The position numbers and the translations under genes are program-made. This document shows, in pieces, positions 1 to 8,582 of a stretch of 25,906 nucleotides of DNA. The DNA comes from Chloroflexota bacterium (lineage in GTDB: Bacteria > Chloroflexota > Chloroflexia > QHBQ01 > JADMIH01), in assembly GCA_015478675.1 (NCBI GenBank), contig JADMIH010000039.1, positions 1 through 25,906 of the forward strand, written 5' to 3'. The notes beneath the pieces are model-generated. The model did no database searches and was not told the DNA's origin. It saw only the letters and a list, made by a program, of their open reading frames with translations. Every line of letters starts with the position of its first letter. The first letter of the stretch is position 1.

Positions 1-79
1 TATCAATGCTTTTGCCATACCTAACTTTACCAAATTACTTGGGTTTTGTTAGGCGCTCTTAGCAGCCGCGCCGTCTCGG

Positions 80-101
80 GCCGTAAAAGCTGCATTACGG
101 C
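80..101 (-). other. small hairpin just downstream of the PAP2 gene
   Basis: GCCGTAA at 80-86 pairs with TTACGGC at 95-101 around an 8-nt loop, just past the stop of the minus-strand PAP2 gene. No T-run follows on the minus strand, so it is at best a weak terminator. The rest of 1-109 shows nothing I can name. Confidence 0.3.
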
Positions 102-109
102 GCATGCGC

Positions 110-1297
110 TTACCCTAGCTGCTGCGGGCGCTTTGCGAAGAATGGGGGGTGGACGTGCAGGGTGTAGTTGGCTTTGGTTTCTAGGTAGGCGATTATAGTA
201 AGGCCCAGCCAGAGCATGCCGACCAGATAAGCGCCGCCTACGTCCGAAGGCCAATGCTGGCCCATGTAGATGCGGGAAGGTCCCACGAGCAGGATTATTC
301 CCGCCAGGAATGTGAGCAGGGCGGTGCGGAACCAGCGCTGTTTCAATTGTGTGAAGCCAAGATAAAAGAGGAAGCCGTAGAAAGTTACATAATGTACGAC
401 GTGGCCTGAAGGGAAACTGGCCTCTTTCAGGTCGCTGACAACGCGCACAAGGTCTCGCGTAGGGCGCGGGCGCTGCACAGGGGTCTTGATTAGCCCGGTC
501 AGGACGTCGCCGCTCCACGTCGAGAGAGTGAAGGCGCTCTCCATGCGGAACCCTGCTGCCCACATGAGGGTGACGACGGAGGCACGAGTGCCTACGCTGA
601 TCCAGCGCCAACCGAGGTCGCTGACAGCCTGCATGAGGGCGTCATAAAGCTTCGAGTTGGGCTTCTGCAAAAGGCGGGTTATTCCTATGTCTGCCGGGAA
701 GTAGCGATAACGCCTCGCCAGCACCGCCAGCACACCTGCCGCCCCTACCATAGTGCCATATACGATCAGGAAACGCTTACCACGATAGATAGCTTTACGC
801 GGCGCGACGGTGATCTTCTGCGCTTGCTGCTGGACAGCCGCAGTCACTTGTTGGGTAGCCTGCTTGGCCGTGCTGACCGCTGCCTGTGTAGCTTGCACCG
901 TAGCTTCTACTACAGGCGCTTTGGGTGCGGCTGATCCTGCTGATCCCGCTGATCCCGCTGCGCCGGAGGGAGCCGCCACTTCTGCGGTAGGCGGCTGGGA
1001 CGTCACGGCGGCAGAAATGGGTGCGGAGAGTGGGCCTACAGCCTTAGAATGAACGTCCTGCATCTGTGGAGTTGCATACAAAGGTTCTGTAATCGCGGCG
1101 TAGGCATTCTCGGAGCTGTATAAAGGCTCCGGCTCGCCTATTCGATCTCCTGTCAACTCGCCTGTTATCTGAGCGTCTTCCTCGCTCCCCGGTGGGGAGA
1201 AAGGCTCGACGGAAAGTGATGCAAGGAAGGCATCGAGGTCAGGCGAAGGAAGCTCCTCGTTGGAGTGAGAGCGTTCCTTTGGGTCGTTGGTGGGCAT
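110..1297 (-). CDS. PAP2-superfamily membrane phosphatase with long disordered N-terminus
   Basis: The C-terminal half carries all three phosphatidic-acid-phosphatase type 2 signatures: K271-x6-R278-P279, P296-S-G-H299, and S341-R342-x5-H348-x3-D352. The two histidines and the Asp form the catalytic set in this family. Hydrophobic segments lie around 176-194, 325-340 and 355-372, so this is an integral membrane phosphatase, typically acting on lipid phosphates or undecaprenyl pyrophosphate at the outer face. Residues 1-165 are predicted disordered: an acidic start, an Ala/Gly/Ser stretch with tandem repeats, then an Ala/Gln/Thr-rich helix-like segment before the first membrane helix. I chose ATG 1297 over GTG 1306, because the GTG lies inside the likely ribosome site (AGGTGA, 5 nt from the ATG). 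The substrate cannot be read from sequence. Function class is secure; the role of the tail is unknown. Confidence 0.88.
   Translation of the reverse strand: MPTNDPKERSHSNEELPSPDLDAFLASLSVEPFSPPGSEEDAQITGELTGDRIGEPEPLYSSENAYAAITEPLYATPQMQDVHSKAVGPLSAPISAAVTSQPPTAEVAAPSGAAGSAGSAGSAAPKAPVVEATVQATQAAVSTAKQATQQVTAAVQQQAQKITVAPRKAIYRGKRFLIVYGTMVGAAGVLAVLARRYRYFPADIGITRLLQKPNSKLYDALMQAVSDLGWRWISVGTRASVVTLMWAAGFRMESAFTLSTWSGDVLTGLIKTPVQRPRPTRDLVRVVSDLKEASFPSGHVVHYVTFYGFLFYLGFTQLKQRWFRTALLTFLAGIILLVGPSRIYMGQHWPSDVGGAYLVGMLWLGLTIIAYLETKANYTLHVHPPFFAKRPQQLG
931..957. repeat. three 9-bp tandem repeats inside the PAP2 gene
   Basis: CTGATCCTG followed by two copies of CTGATCCCG on the plus strand. They encode an Ala-Gly-Ser repeat in the disordered N-terminal region of the PAP2 protein. 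The repeat length keeps the frame, so copy-number change would lengthen or shorten the linker. Confidence 0.7.
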
Positions 1298-1567
1298 ATA
1301 GATCACCTGGGCTACTGTATAAAAGAAGTAGGTTGCCTGCTTTCAAGTGCAATAATTATGCCAGCGAACAAGAACCAAGCCGAAGGGAAGAACAATCATC
1401 AGAGGTTGCGGCCGGTCGCGTTTTGGCGTTGGAACCTTCACCCTCCTCAACCATTTGCTTGAACCTTTATCTGTGGCACGCTAATTGCTCTTTTAGCGGC
1501 GACCGGCAGTGCCGGCGGTAGGAAACAAAAGCTAACATATATTTTACTCACAAAAGGGGGTAACACA

Positions 1568-1819
1568 ATGACTAGCTGGACTCGTGGCAAGGAAAATGAG
1601 GAAGCTGGCGAGCAAGAGATGAACAGCCCCAACGTAGGCGATAAGATTGCAGGGGCGGGTCGCAAGGTAGCCGGCGAGGCCGAGCAGGGCGCTAATAACC
1701 TCGGAGACACAATATCGGGGAAGCAGCAGGACCTCGAAGGTCACGACCGCAACGCAGGTGCTGAAGCCGGCGAATGGGTGGAGCATCGCGGCAAGGACAT
1801 CAAGGACTCTACGACGTAA
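1568..1819 (+). CDS. small hydrophilic CsbD-like / LEA-like stress protein
   Basis: An 83-residue protein rich in Gly, Ala, Glu, Lys, Asp and Asn, with no hydrophobic segment and a loose repeating pattern (GDKIAGAGRKVAGEAEQG, then GDTISGKQQDLEG). This composition resembles CsbD-like general stress proteins and LEA-type hydrophilins, which are usually induced by osmotic or stationary-phase stress. I see no diagnostic motif, so the family name is tentative. The start is supported by a GGGGG ribosome site at 1556-1560, 7 nt before the ATG. It stands alone, divergent from the PAP2 gene, and is followed by a strong terminator at 1857-1890. A likely function is cytoplasmic stress protection, by inference only. 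Confidence 0.6.
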   Translation: MTSWTRGKENEEAGEQEMNSPNVGDKIAGAGRKVAGEAEQGANNLGDTISGKQQDLEGHDRNAGAEAGEWVEHRGKDIKDSTT

Positions 1820-1856
1820 ATTAGCTCAGGCTCCAGAGTGGAGTCTTACTCATCTT

Positions 1857-1890
1857 AGCCTCTCCCCATATGGGGAGAGGCTTTTGTTTT
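1857..1890 (+). terminator. rho-independent terminator after the small stress protein
   Basis: A perfect 26-bp palindrome (arm AGCCTCTCCCCAT, 1857-1882) is followed by TTTTGTTTT. The T-run is on the plus strand, so it ends the 1568-1819 transcript. The minus strand has the same stem but no T-run, so guaB is not clearly terminated here. Confidence 0.85.
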
Positions 1891-1898
1891 AGGAGGGG

Positions 1899-3494
<1,596 letters not shown>

Positions 3495-3542
3495 TCAGGC
3501 GAGTAGAACTACTTTGCTTTTCTATCTATTCCTTAACTGATG

Positions 3543-3548
3543 ATTATA
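3543..3548 (-). promoter_or_regulatory. guaB -10 box
   Basis: On the minus strand this is a perfect TATAAT, about 60 bp upstream of the guaB start. No convincing -35 box lies 16-18 bp further upstream (best is GTGCAA), so the promoter is only partly supported. Confidence 0.45.
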
Positions 3549-3587
3549 CACTCTGCCGAGGGCTTTTGCACGGACGAGTAAAGTGTG

Positions 3588-3789
3588 AACTGGTCAGAGT
3601 TAGAGTGGACAATCTTCCTGGGGCACCTGTGCGGGTGTTGCGCCCTTACCCCATGCTCCTTTCCCACACGTGGGAGAACAACTGTATCCCCTGTGCACTC
3701 AGCATGACTAAAGCCCCCTCTCCCCTTGTGGGAGAGGGGCATGGGGTGAGGGTGGGTGAGGGGTGTCCCCTCTCTCCTCTATTCTGAAC
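3588..3789 (+). repeat. dispersed MITE-like repeat, copy 1 (long)
   Basis: This roughly 200-bp stretch starts with AACTGGTCAGAGTT and ends with CTATTCTGAAC, so its ends are short imperfect inverted repeats (GTTCAGA-type). The first 75 bp match, in inverted orientation, the second copy at 7053-7170, sharing CAATCTTC, GCGGGTGTTGCGCCCT and ACCCCATGC. Its centre holds extra sequence with two hairpins: TCCCAC/GTGGGA (3662-3675) and GCCCC.TCTCCC/GGGAGAGGGGC (3712-3740). No open frame for a transposase is present. Together with flanking sequence it fills most of the 488-bp gene-free interval between guaB and the sigma factor. Confidence 0.7.
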
Positions 3790-3809
3790 CTTCGTAATGC
3801 TCATCTCCT

Positions 3810-3843
3810 TTGACAGCGAGCCGTAATTCGGGTAACTTATATT
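3810..3843 (+). promoter_or_regulatory. candidate promoter for the sigma/anti-sigma pair
   Basis: A perfect TTGACA at 3810-3815 is followed, 17 bp on, by a weak TAACTT and, slightly further, by TATATT (3838-3843). A second -10-like CATAAT lies at 3914-3919, after a short GACAGA tandem run (3891-3908). Which one is used cannot be decided by eye. Confidence 0.35.
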
Positions 3844-3970
3844 AGTACCGGGTGTAAGAATCGGGTGCTGTCGGGCGTCTATATAGCAGTGACAGAGACA
3901 GAGACAGCGACGGCATAATAGACCTACCGCCCGGATTGGAGCTATTTTGGGCGGCGAGAGGAAAAATAGG

Positions 3971-4621
3971 GTGACCAGCATCCCGTTAGGTGCAGCAGCC
4001 TGGGCCGGTAAAAGCATCAAGGCCCGGCCTCAATTCTCTCAGCCCGCCCAATCCGTCGAGATCGCCCAGATCACCCAGCCGGAAGATGAGCTTGCGGCTA
4101 TTACTCGGGAAGCAAGGCTCGGCTCCGAAGCAGCCTTCAGCGCGCTTTTCGAGCGCTTCCAAACTCCTATGGTCAACTACATCTATCGCCTGGTTGGTGA
4201 TTGGGAAGCCGCCAACGACCTCTCCCAGGATACATTCCTCAAAGCTTACAATGCCTTGCCGCGCACCGATGAGAGCCTGCAGATCTCTCCCTGGCTCTAC
4301 CGCATCGCCACCAATACCGCTCTTGACTCACTGAGGAGGCGCAAGCGCATCACCTGGGTGCCGTTCAAGGCAGAGATGGAACCTACCGCGCCGCACTCCG
4401 ACCCGGCTCCGCGCCAGGCCGACAATGATGCTATCCAGAGTGCGCTCGCCCAGGTGCCTGCCGACCAGCGTACCTGTTTGGTGCTCAATATGTACCAGGG
4501 CTTGTCGTACAAAGAGATCGCGGAGACGCTCGGTGTATCTGTCAACCTTGTGGCAGTCAGGATATACAGGGGGCGCGAAAAGTTCGTAGAGGCGTACAAG
4601 AAGGCCAACCCTGTTGAATGA
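3971..4621 (+). CDS. ECF-family RNA polymerase sigma factor
   Basis: An extracytoplasmic-function sigma factor of 216 residues that directs RNA polymerase to stress or envelope genes. Region 2 lies at about 55-125, with the helix FLKAYNALP, the core-binding part ERFQTPMVNYIYRLVGDWEAA, and the typical WLYRIATNTALDSLRRRKR ending. Region 4 lies at about 157-207, with VPADQRTCLVL and the helix-turn-helix LSYKEIAETLGVSVNLVAVRIYRGR. An approximately 45-residue N-terminal extension precedes region 2. I chose GTG 3971 because AGAGGA (3956-3961) sits 9 nt upstream. An upstream in-frame TTG at 3947 is poorly placed. It is followed 74 bp later by its likely anti-sigma factor, and the two are probably co-transcribed. 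Confidence 0.92.
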   Translation: MTSIPLGAAAWAGKSIKARPQFSQPAQSVEIAQITQPEDELAAITREARLGSEAAFSALFERFQTPMVNYIYRLVGDWEAANDLSQDTFLKAYNALPRTDESLQISPWLYRIATNTALDSLRRRKRITWVPFKAEMEPTAPHSDPAPRQADNDAIQSALAQVPADQRTCLVLNMYQGLSYKEIAETLGVSVNLVAVRIYRGREKFVEAYKKANPVE

Positions 4622-4622
4622 G

Positions 4623-4666
4623 ACCGGGCCGGCGATAAGCCGTTCAGGTTGCCTCCGGCCCCCGGT
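4623..4666 (+). other. strong hairpin between sigma and anti-sigma genes
   Basis: ACCGGGCCGG (4623-4632) pairs with CCGGCC-CGGT (4655-4666) with a 2-nt bulge and a 22-nt loop. No T-run follows. It lies between the sigma stop and the anti-sigma ribosome site and could set the ratio of the two products by RNA processing or partial termination. Confidence 0.5.
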
Positions 4667-4695
4667 TCGTAGTCATAGGAGTTCGAGGTAAAATT

Positions 4696-7002
4696 ATGCA
4701 GCGAAATAGCTGCGAAGCGCTTCAACTACTCGTATCGAAATACGCGGACGGCGAGGTCAGCGCAGGCGAGCGTGCTATTGTTGACCAGCACGTTGCCGGT
4801 TGCACAGCTTGTGCTTGCAAGCTGACCGAATATATGGAAGTCGCGGCTATATTCTCCGAAGCTCCGATCAGGCCCGCCGAGCCTCAGGTGCGAGCAGGGT
4901 TGTACCGCGCTATCGCCAGGCAAAAAGAAGAAGAGCATCGAGCCGCTCATCGGCAGCCCGCCGAAAGTAGCTGGCGGCTGCCTGATCCTCTATCAGGGCG
5001 CGCAACAGCAGGCAAGAAGTTCTCTCTTCCAGGCACATTGGTGAAGACCGCAACCCCTTTCGCTGCCGCCACAGTGGCCTTATTCTCGTTCCTGTGGCTT
5101 GTCACTATAGGCGTAAAGCCCCCATCTGACACTCAGAACAAGCAACCTGCCGATGTACAAGCGCTTCCCATCTTTGTGCCCACCCTTCCACCCCAGGTAG
5201 TGAGCAATAGCTCCACAGGGAGCAACATACCAGCCGTCGAGACGAGCGTATCCAGAATAGCAGGCCTGGCAAGCCCAGCTGTGGAGGCTTCGGCAAGCGC
5301 CGTTGTGCGTAGCGGCCCTGACAGAGGCGTTGATTTGTCGCAGCCTACGCCTGTTATGGAAAATAATGGCGCCGTAAAGTTTTCCGATTGGCACCTTTTG
5401 CGCGACGCCACCTATGGATACTCAGCATCGTACCCGCCTAATTGGTGGAGCTATGCGCAGGGCCAGACGCGCTACTTCTACCCCTGGACCCCCGGCGGCA
5501 GTCAGAACGCTCCTTACTGGATAGAGTTGTCGGTCGCGCCAAATAGCCAGCGTTTGACTGTCATGAGCGCTAAATCAATTGCCTTCAAAAGCGCAAGCGA
5601 CATTGAACCCGGCTTCCAGGGAGAAGCGACCTGGCTCCGCCGTAGTTCAGCCGACGTCCGCTATGTTTACGATGAGTTGTATGGCTTCGACCCTGATTAT
5701 GTTTATACGCTGCGCCTCGCAGTGAGCGCTGAAACCAGGTCGGGCAATTTCAAGTCCCGTTGGGAGAGCGCCGAAGGCATTTTCTCCCGGATGAGCGGTA
5801 AAATGCTCTTTGGGCCTGCCACCCTGAATAACTCTTCAGCCTACGGTCGCTTTCTTTTCCTCAATGGTGCCAATCTCGCTTCTGTCAACATATCGGGCGC
5901 AAGCCCCCAGCCTGAGCTTATAACCCGCGGTTACGGAGTGCGCTCCTTTGCCCTCTCTCCAGACCTGGGCACGGTTGCTTTCGCCTCCACAGCCACCCCT
6001 ACAGGCGGCGCAAACGATAGCGCACTGTGGGCTAGCGACATATATCTAGCCAGGATATCCGACCAGCCATCCGGCGCAAGACTCCTGTGGTCGGCTGACG
6101 AAGTACAAGAGGTCGCCTGGTACAGCGACCGCACACTGCTGGCTATCGCCAAGGGCGAGTCGGGTTTCGGCATCTACCGCCTCGATACAGGCTCGATGAC
6201 GAGCGACAATCCAATCCCAGCTAGCGCGCAGTCCATCGTAAGCCTTGCCGGAATGAGCGGGGTGAAGAGTCTTGCCGTTTCTCCAGATCGCCAGTTCATC
6301 ACCTTCATAGCCTCAGCAGGCAAAGACAGCACATCGGTTGGCGGCAGCAACAACACTGACATATATGCGGTCCGGCCTGACGGCAGTGATTTGCATGTCA
6401 TGGTGTCGCACGCCAGCGCTGTGCAGCCACCGGCAGATGCACAGGGAGCTTTTTCTGTAAACAATCAGGCTATAAAGTCGTATACCTGGGCGGGTAGCCT
6501 TTCAACCACAGGCGGTTACACAAACAATCTACTTTTCACCTGTGGCAACGCCTTCAGCGCCAGCTTCTACCCTGGTGGCGCTCTCTATTCTGCTCTCACT
6601 TTGTCGAATGGCCCAGCGGTTAGCTTCGATACCTTGCGCATGAAAGACCCGGCCAAGAGTGAGATAGTACATCTCGCCTACTCCAACAGCGGTAAGCTGG
6701 CGATAACAGGTTACTATATAGACTACAACCAAAGAGCCGATCAGTTGGCCGGCCTGTGGGTGGCCGATGTGGTGGGTGGAGTCCTCTCCAACATACAGAC
6801 TATGCCCATGCCGGAAGGCTTACATGGCATAGCAGACCTGCAATGGTCACCCGACGGCAAGAGCCTCATTTATCGTGAGACAATCCCCGCTAGCGCAGTG
6901 AGCATTACCTCCCGGTACGACGGCCAGTCAGCCTTCCTGATCCAGGAGCTGAACGTAGCGACCAGGCAGTCCACTCTCCTCTATAGCTCGGATAACCGCT
7001 AA
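4696..7002 (+). CDS. membrane anti-sigma factor with extracytoplasmic beta-propeller
   Basis: The first 55 residues form a zinc-binding anti-sigma domain: H32-x3-C36-x2-C39 with an upstream Cys6, the layout of zf-HC2/ZAS domains that hold ECF sigma factors inactive. A single membrane helix follows at about 116-140. The remaining 620 residues, presumably outside the cell, contain a Ser/Pro-rich linker, a segment rich in Trp and Tyr (about 228-360), and several TolB/PD40-like propeller repeats. Examples are the stretch with FALSPDLGTVAFAS, then LAVSPDRQFITFIA with IYAVRPDGSDLH, and LQWSPDGKSLIYRE. The ATG at 4696 follows GAGGT by 6 nt. Position right after the ECF sigma gene fits a sigma/anti-sigma pair in which the propeller senses an envelope signal. 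The ligand is unknown. At 768 residues it is much larger than a minimal anti-sigma factor. Confidence 0.85.
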   Translation: MQRNSCEALQLLVSKYADGEVSAGERAIVDQHVAGCTACACKLTEYMEVAAIFSEAPIRPAEPQVRAGLYRAIARQKEEEHRAAHRQPAESSWRLPDPLSGRATAGKKFSLPGTLVKTATPFAAATVALFSFLWLVTIGVKPPSDTQNKQPADVQALPIFVPTLPPQVVSNSSTGSNIPAVETSVSRIAGLASPAVEASASAVVRSGPDRGVDLSQPTPVMENNGAVKFSDWHLLRDATYGYSASYPPNWWSYAQGQTRYFYPWTPGGSQNAPYWIELSVAPNSQRLTVMSAKSIAFKSASDIEPGFQGEATWLRRSSADVRYVYDELYGFDPDYVYTLRLAVSAETRSGNFKSRWESAEGIFSRMSGKMLFGPATLNNSSAYGRFLFLNGANLASVNISGASPQPELITRGYGVRSFALSPDLGTVAFASTATPTGGANDSALWASDIYLARISDQPSGARLLWSADEVQEVAWYSDRTLLAIAKGESGFGIYRLDTGSMTSDNPIPASAQSIVSLAGMSGVKSLAVSPDRQFITFIASAGKDSTSVGGSNNTDIYAVRPDGSDLHVMVSHASAVQPPADAQGAFSVNNQAIKSYTWAGSLSTTGGYTNNLLFTCGNAFSASFYPGGALYSALTLSNGPAVSFDTLRMKDPAKSEIVHLAYSNSGKLAITGYYIDYNQRADQLAGLWVADVVGGVLSNIQTMPMPEGLHGIADLQWSPDGKSLIYRETIPASAVSITSRYDGQSAFLIQELNVATRQSTLLYSSDNR

Positions 7003-7052
7003 AGTAACCTGCTGCCCTCGCGAGACTGTGGTCTCTTCGCGCCCGCGCAAAC

Positions 7053-7170
7053 GTTCAGAATAGGGGTGCAGGGGTGTCCCCTGGCACTCACCATGAAGGG
7101 GCATGGGGTGAGGGCGCAACACCCGCGTATATACCCCAAGAAGATTGCTCCACCTCAACTCTGAACAGTT
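7053..7170 (-). repeat. dispersed MITE-like repeat, copy 2 (short, inverted)
   Basis: Read on the minus strand this begins AACTGTTCAGAGTTGAG and ends CCTATTCTGAAC, matching both ends of the element at 3588-3789. It lacks about 80 bp of the centre of copy 1. Its ends, GTTCAGAAT on the left and CTCTGAAC on the right, form short inverted repeats. It lies between the anti-sigma gene and the FAD oxidoreductase. Confidence 0.7.
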
Positions 7171-7186
7171 ATCCGTCAGCCTTCTG

Positions 7187-7216
7187 TTGTCCAACACTGG
7201 AATGATGTGAGATAAT
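7187..7216 (+). promoter_or_regulatory. candidate promoter for the FAD oxidoreductase
   Basis: TTGTCC (7187-7192), an 18-bp spacer and GATAAT (7211-7216) sit about 47 bp before the start codon. They match the housekeeping consensus at 4 of 6 and 5 of 6 positions. Confidence 0.45.
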
Positions 7217-7262
7217 GAAGAGCGACACAAGCAATTGCTTGATCATCTGTTGAGAGACGCTT

Positions 7263-8408
7263 ATGACCGTTTCATACTGGCAGGATGCAAGCGCGGAGCA
7301 CACAATCGAGTGCGATGTGTGCGTCGTGGGCGCAGGCATTGTGGGCCTTTATCTGGCCCGGTTGCTTGGCGGGCAGAGAGCGCGCGTCTGCGTCTTGGAG
7401 GCGCGACACATAGCTGCGGGGGCTTCAGGACGCAACGCGGGTATGGTGCTCACCGGCACTGCTCATTATTACCATGAAGCGCTGCAACTCTATGGCCGCG
7501 AGCTGGCCCGTGAGATGTGGGAGCTAACGCGCCATAATCGCGATATCGCTATGGGCCTTTCCCAGGAGTTCGGCACCCCCTGGGAGCAGCACGGCTCGCT
7601 CCTCCTCGCTCTCAACGATACAGAAGCCGAAGACCTGGAGCGTGCAGCCGAGGCGATGCAAGACGACGGTATAGAGGCCAGGTTCACACACAAAGACCCG
7701 CTAAAGCGCGGCTTTGCGGGCGCTATTACGCAGCCAGGTGATGCTGGCATCCACCCTGTGAAGTTCGTCCAGGCGCTTGCAGCTTCGTCCGGCGCGGTAC
7801 TCTACGAACAATCCGAGGTCTTTTCGATAGAGCCGCTACCGGTGGGCGGGCTGCTGATCAAGTCGCGCAAGGCCACTGTTCTGTGTCGTGCGGCTGCTCT
7901 TTGTACGAACGCCTATTCCCCTCTGTTGAATAGTTATTTTGAGGATAAAGTGCTACCCACGCGAGGGCAGATACTCTGCACAGAGCCACTCGGCCGCCAG
8001 CTTATGACGCAGATGTGCTACGCCGATTATGGATATGAGTACTTCAGGCAGCTTGCCGACGGCAGGCTGCTCGTGGGCGGGTGGCGGCACCACTTCCGCG
8101 AGGCGGAGATAGGCTATGAAGACCGCACTACCGCGGGGGTGCAGGGCGGCCTGGAGAGCTTTATAGCTCGCTACTTCCCCGAAGCCGCAGGCGCATGCAT
8201 CACTCATCGCTGGTCAGGCACGATGGGATTCAGCGTGGACGGCATACCTCTTGCAGGCTCGCTGCCAGAGATGCCCAATCTCTACTTCGCGGCGGGCTTC
8301 ACAGGTCATGGCCTCGGATTCGGCCTCGCCACCGCTGAAAAGCTGGCCGCACACATCCTTTATGATGCAGAACTCGGCTGGCTGGATGCCCGCAGGCTGG
8401 AGAGTTAG
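7263..8408 (+). CDS. FAD-dependent oxidoreductase, DAO (amine/amino acid oxidase-like) family
   Basis: A 381-residue flavoprotein. The FAD-binding Rossmann motif is at 20-28 (CVVGAGIVG), with the acidic residue ending strand 2 at E46 (VCVLEAR), followed by GASGRNAGM (53-61), typical of the glycine oxidase/PuuB-like DAO group. The C-terminal part has WSGTMGFSVDGIPLAG and the FAD-contacting AAGFTGHGLGFG. Such enzymes oxidise a secondary or primary amine of a small metabolite, producing an imine and usually H2O2. The substrate cannot be predicted here. There is no signal peptide, so it is cytoplasmic. A GAGAGA ribosome site lies just before ATG 7263. The next gene on the same strand starts 174 bp later, so operon membership is uncertain. 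Confidence 0.85.
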   Translation: MTVSYWQDASAEHTIECDVCVVGAGIVGLYLARLLGGQRARVCVLEARHIAAGASGRNAGMVLTGTAHYYHEALQLYGRELAREMWELTRHNRDIAMGLSQEFGTPWEQHGSLLLALNDTEAEDLERAAEAMQDDGIEARFTHKDPLKRGFAGAITQPGDAGIHPVKFVQALAASSGAVLYEQSEVFSIEPLPVGGLLIKSRKATVLCRAAALCTNAYSPLLNSYFEDKVLPTRGQILCTEPLGRQLMTQMCYADYGYEYFRQLADGRLLVGGWRHHFREAEIGYEDRTTAGVQGGLESFIARYFPEAAGACITHRWSGTMGFSVDGIPLAGSLPEMPNLYFAAGFTGHGLGFGLATAEKLAAHILYDAELGWLDARRLES

Positions 8409-8582
8409 CAACATGGCTGCCGCCTTATGAGGCAATTACTTTCTGCTGCCTCAGCAGCGCTCTTTGCTTTCATCGTGCTGTCTATTCTTGCCCTGCTAAT
8501 GATGCTTGTGATACACTGCCTCTGTTGCCGCGCCGTTTCATGGCGAAGCGCAGCGGGACATATTCAACAGTAAGGAAAGAGT

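Noticed and set aside
27..611. Long minus-strand open frame at the left edge (194 codons)
   Set aside because: Overlaps the PAP2 gene in another frame; Arg/Pro/His-rich composition and no domain, typical of a shadow frame in GC-rich coding DNA.
8409..8582. Possible small membrane protein between the FAD oxidoreductase and the NuoH-like gene
   Set aside because: A first reading of the ATG at 8426 seemed hydrophobic, but the correct frame gives a Cys/Arg-rich peptide running into the next gene out of frame. No ribosome site.
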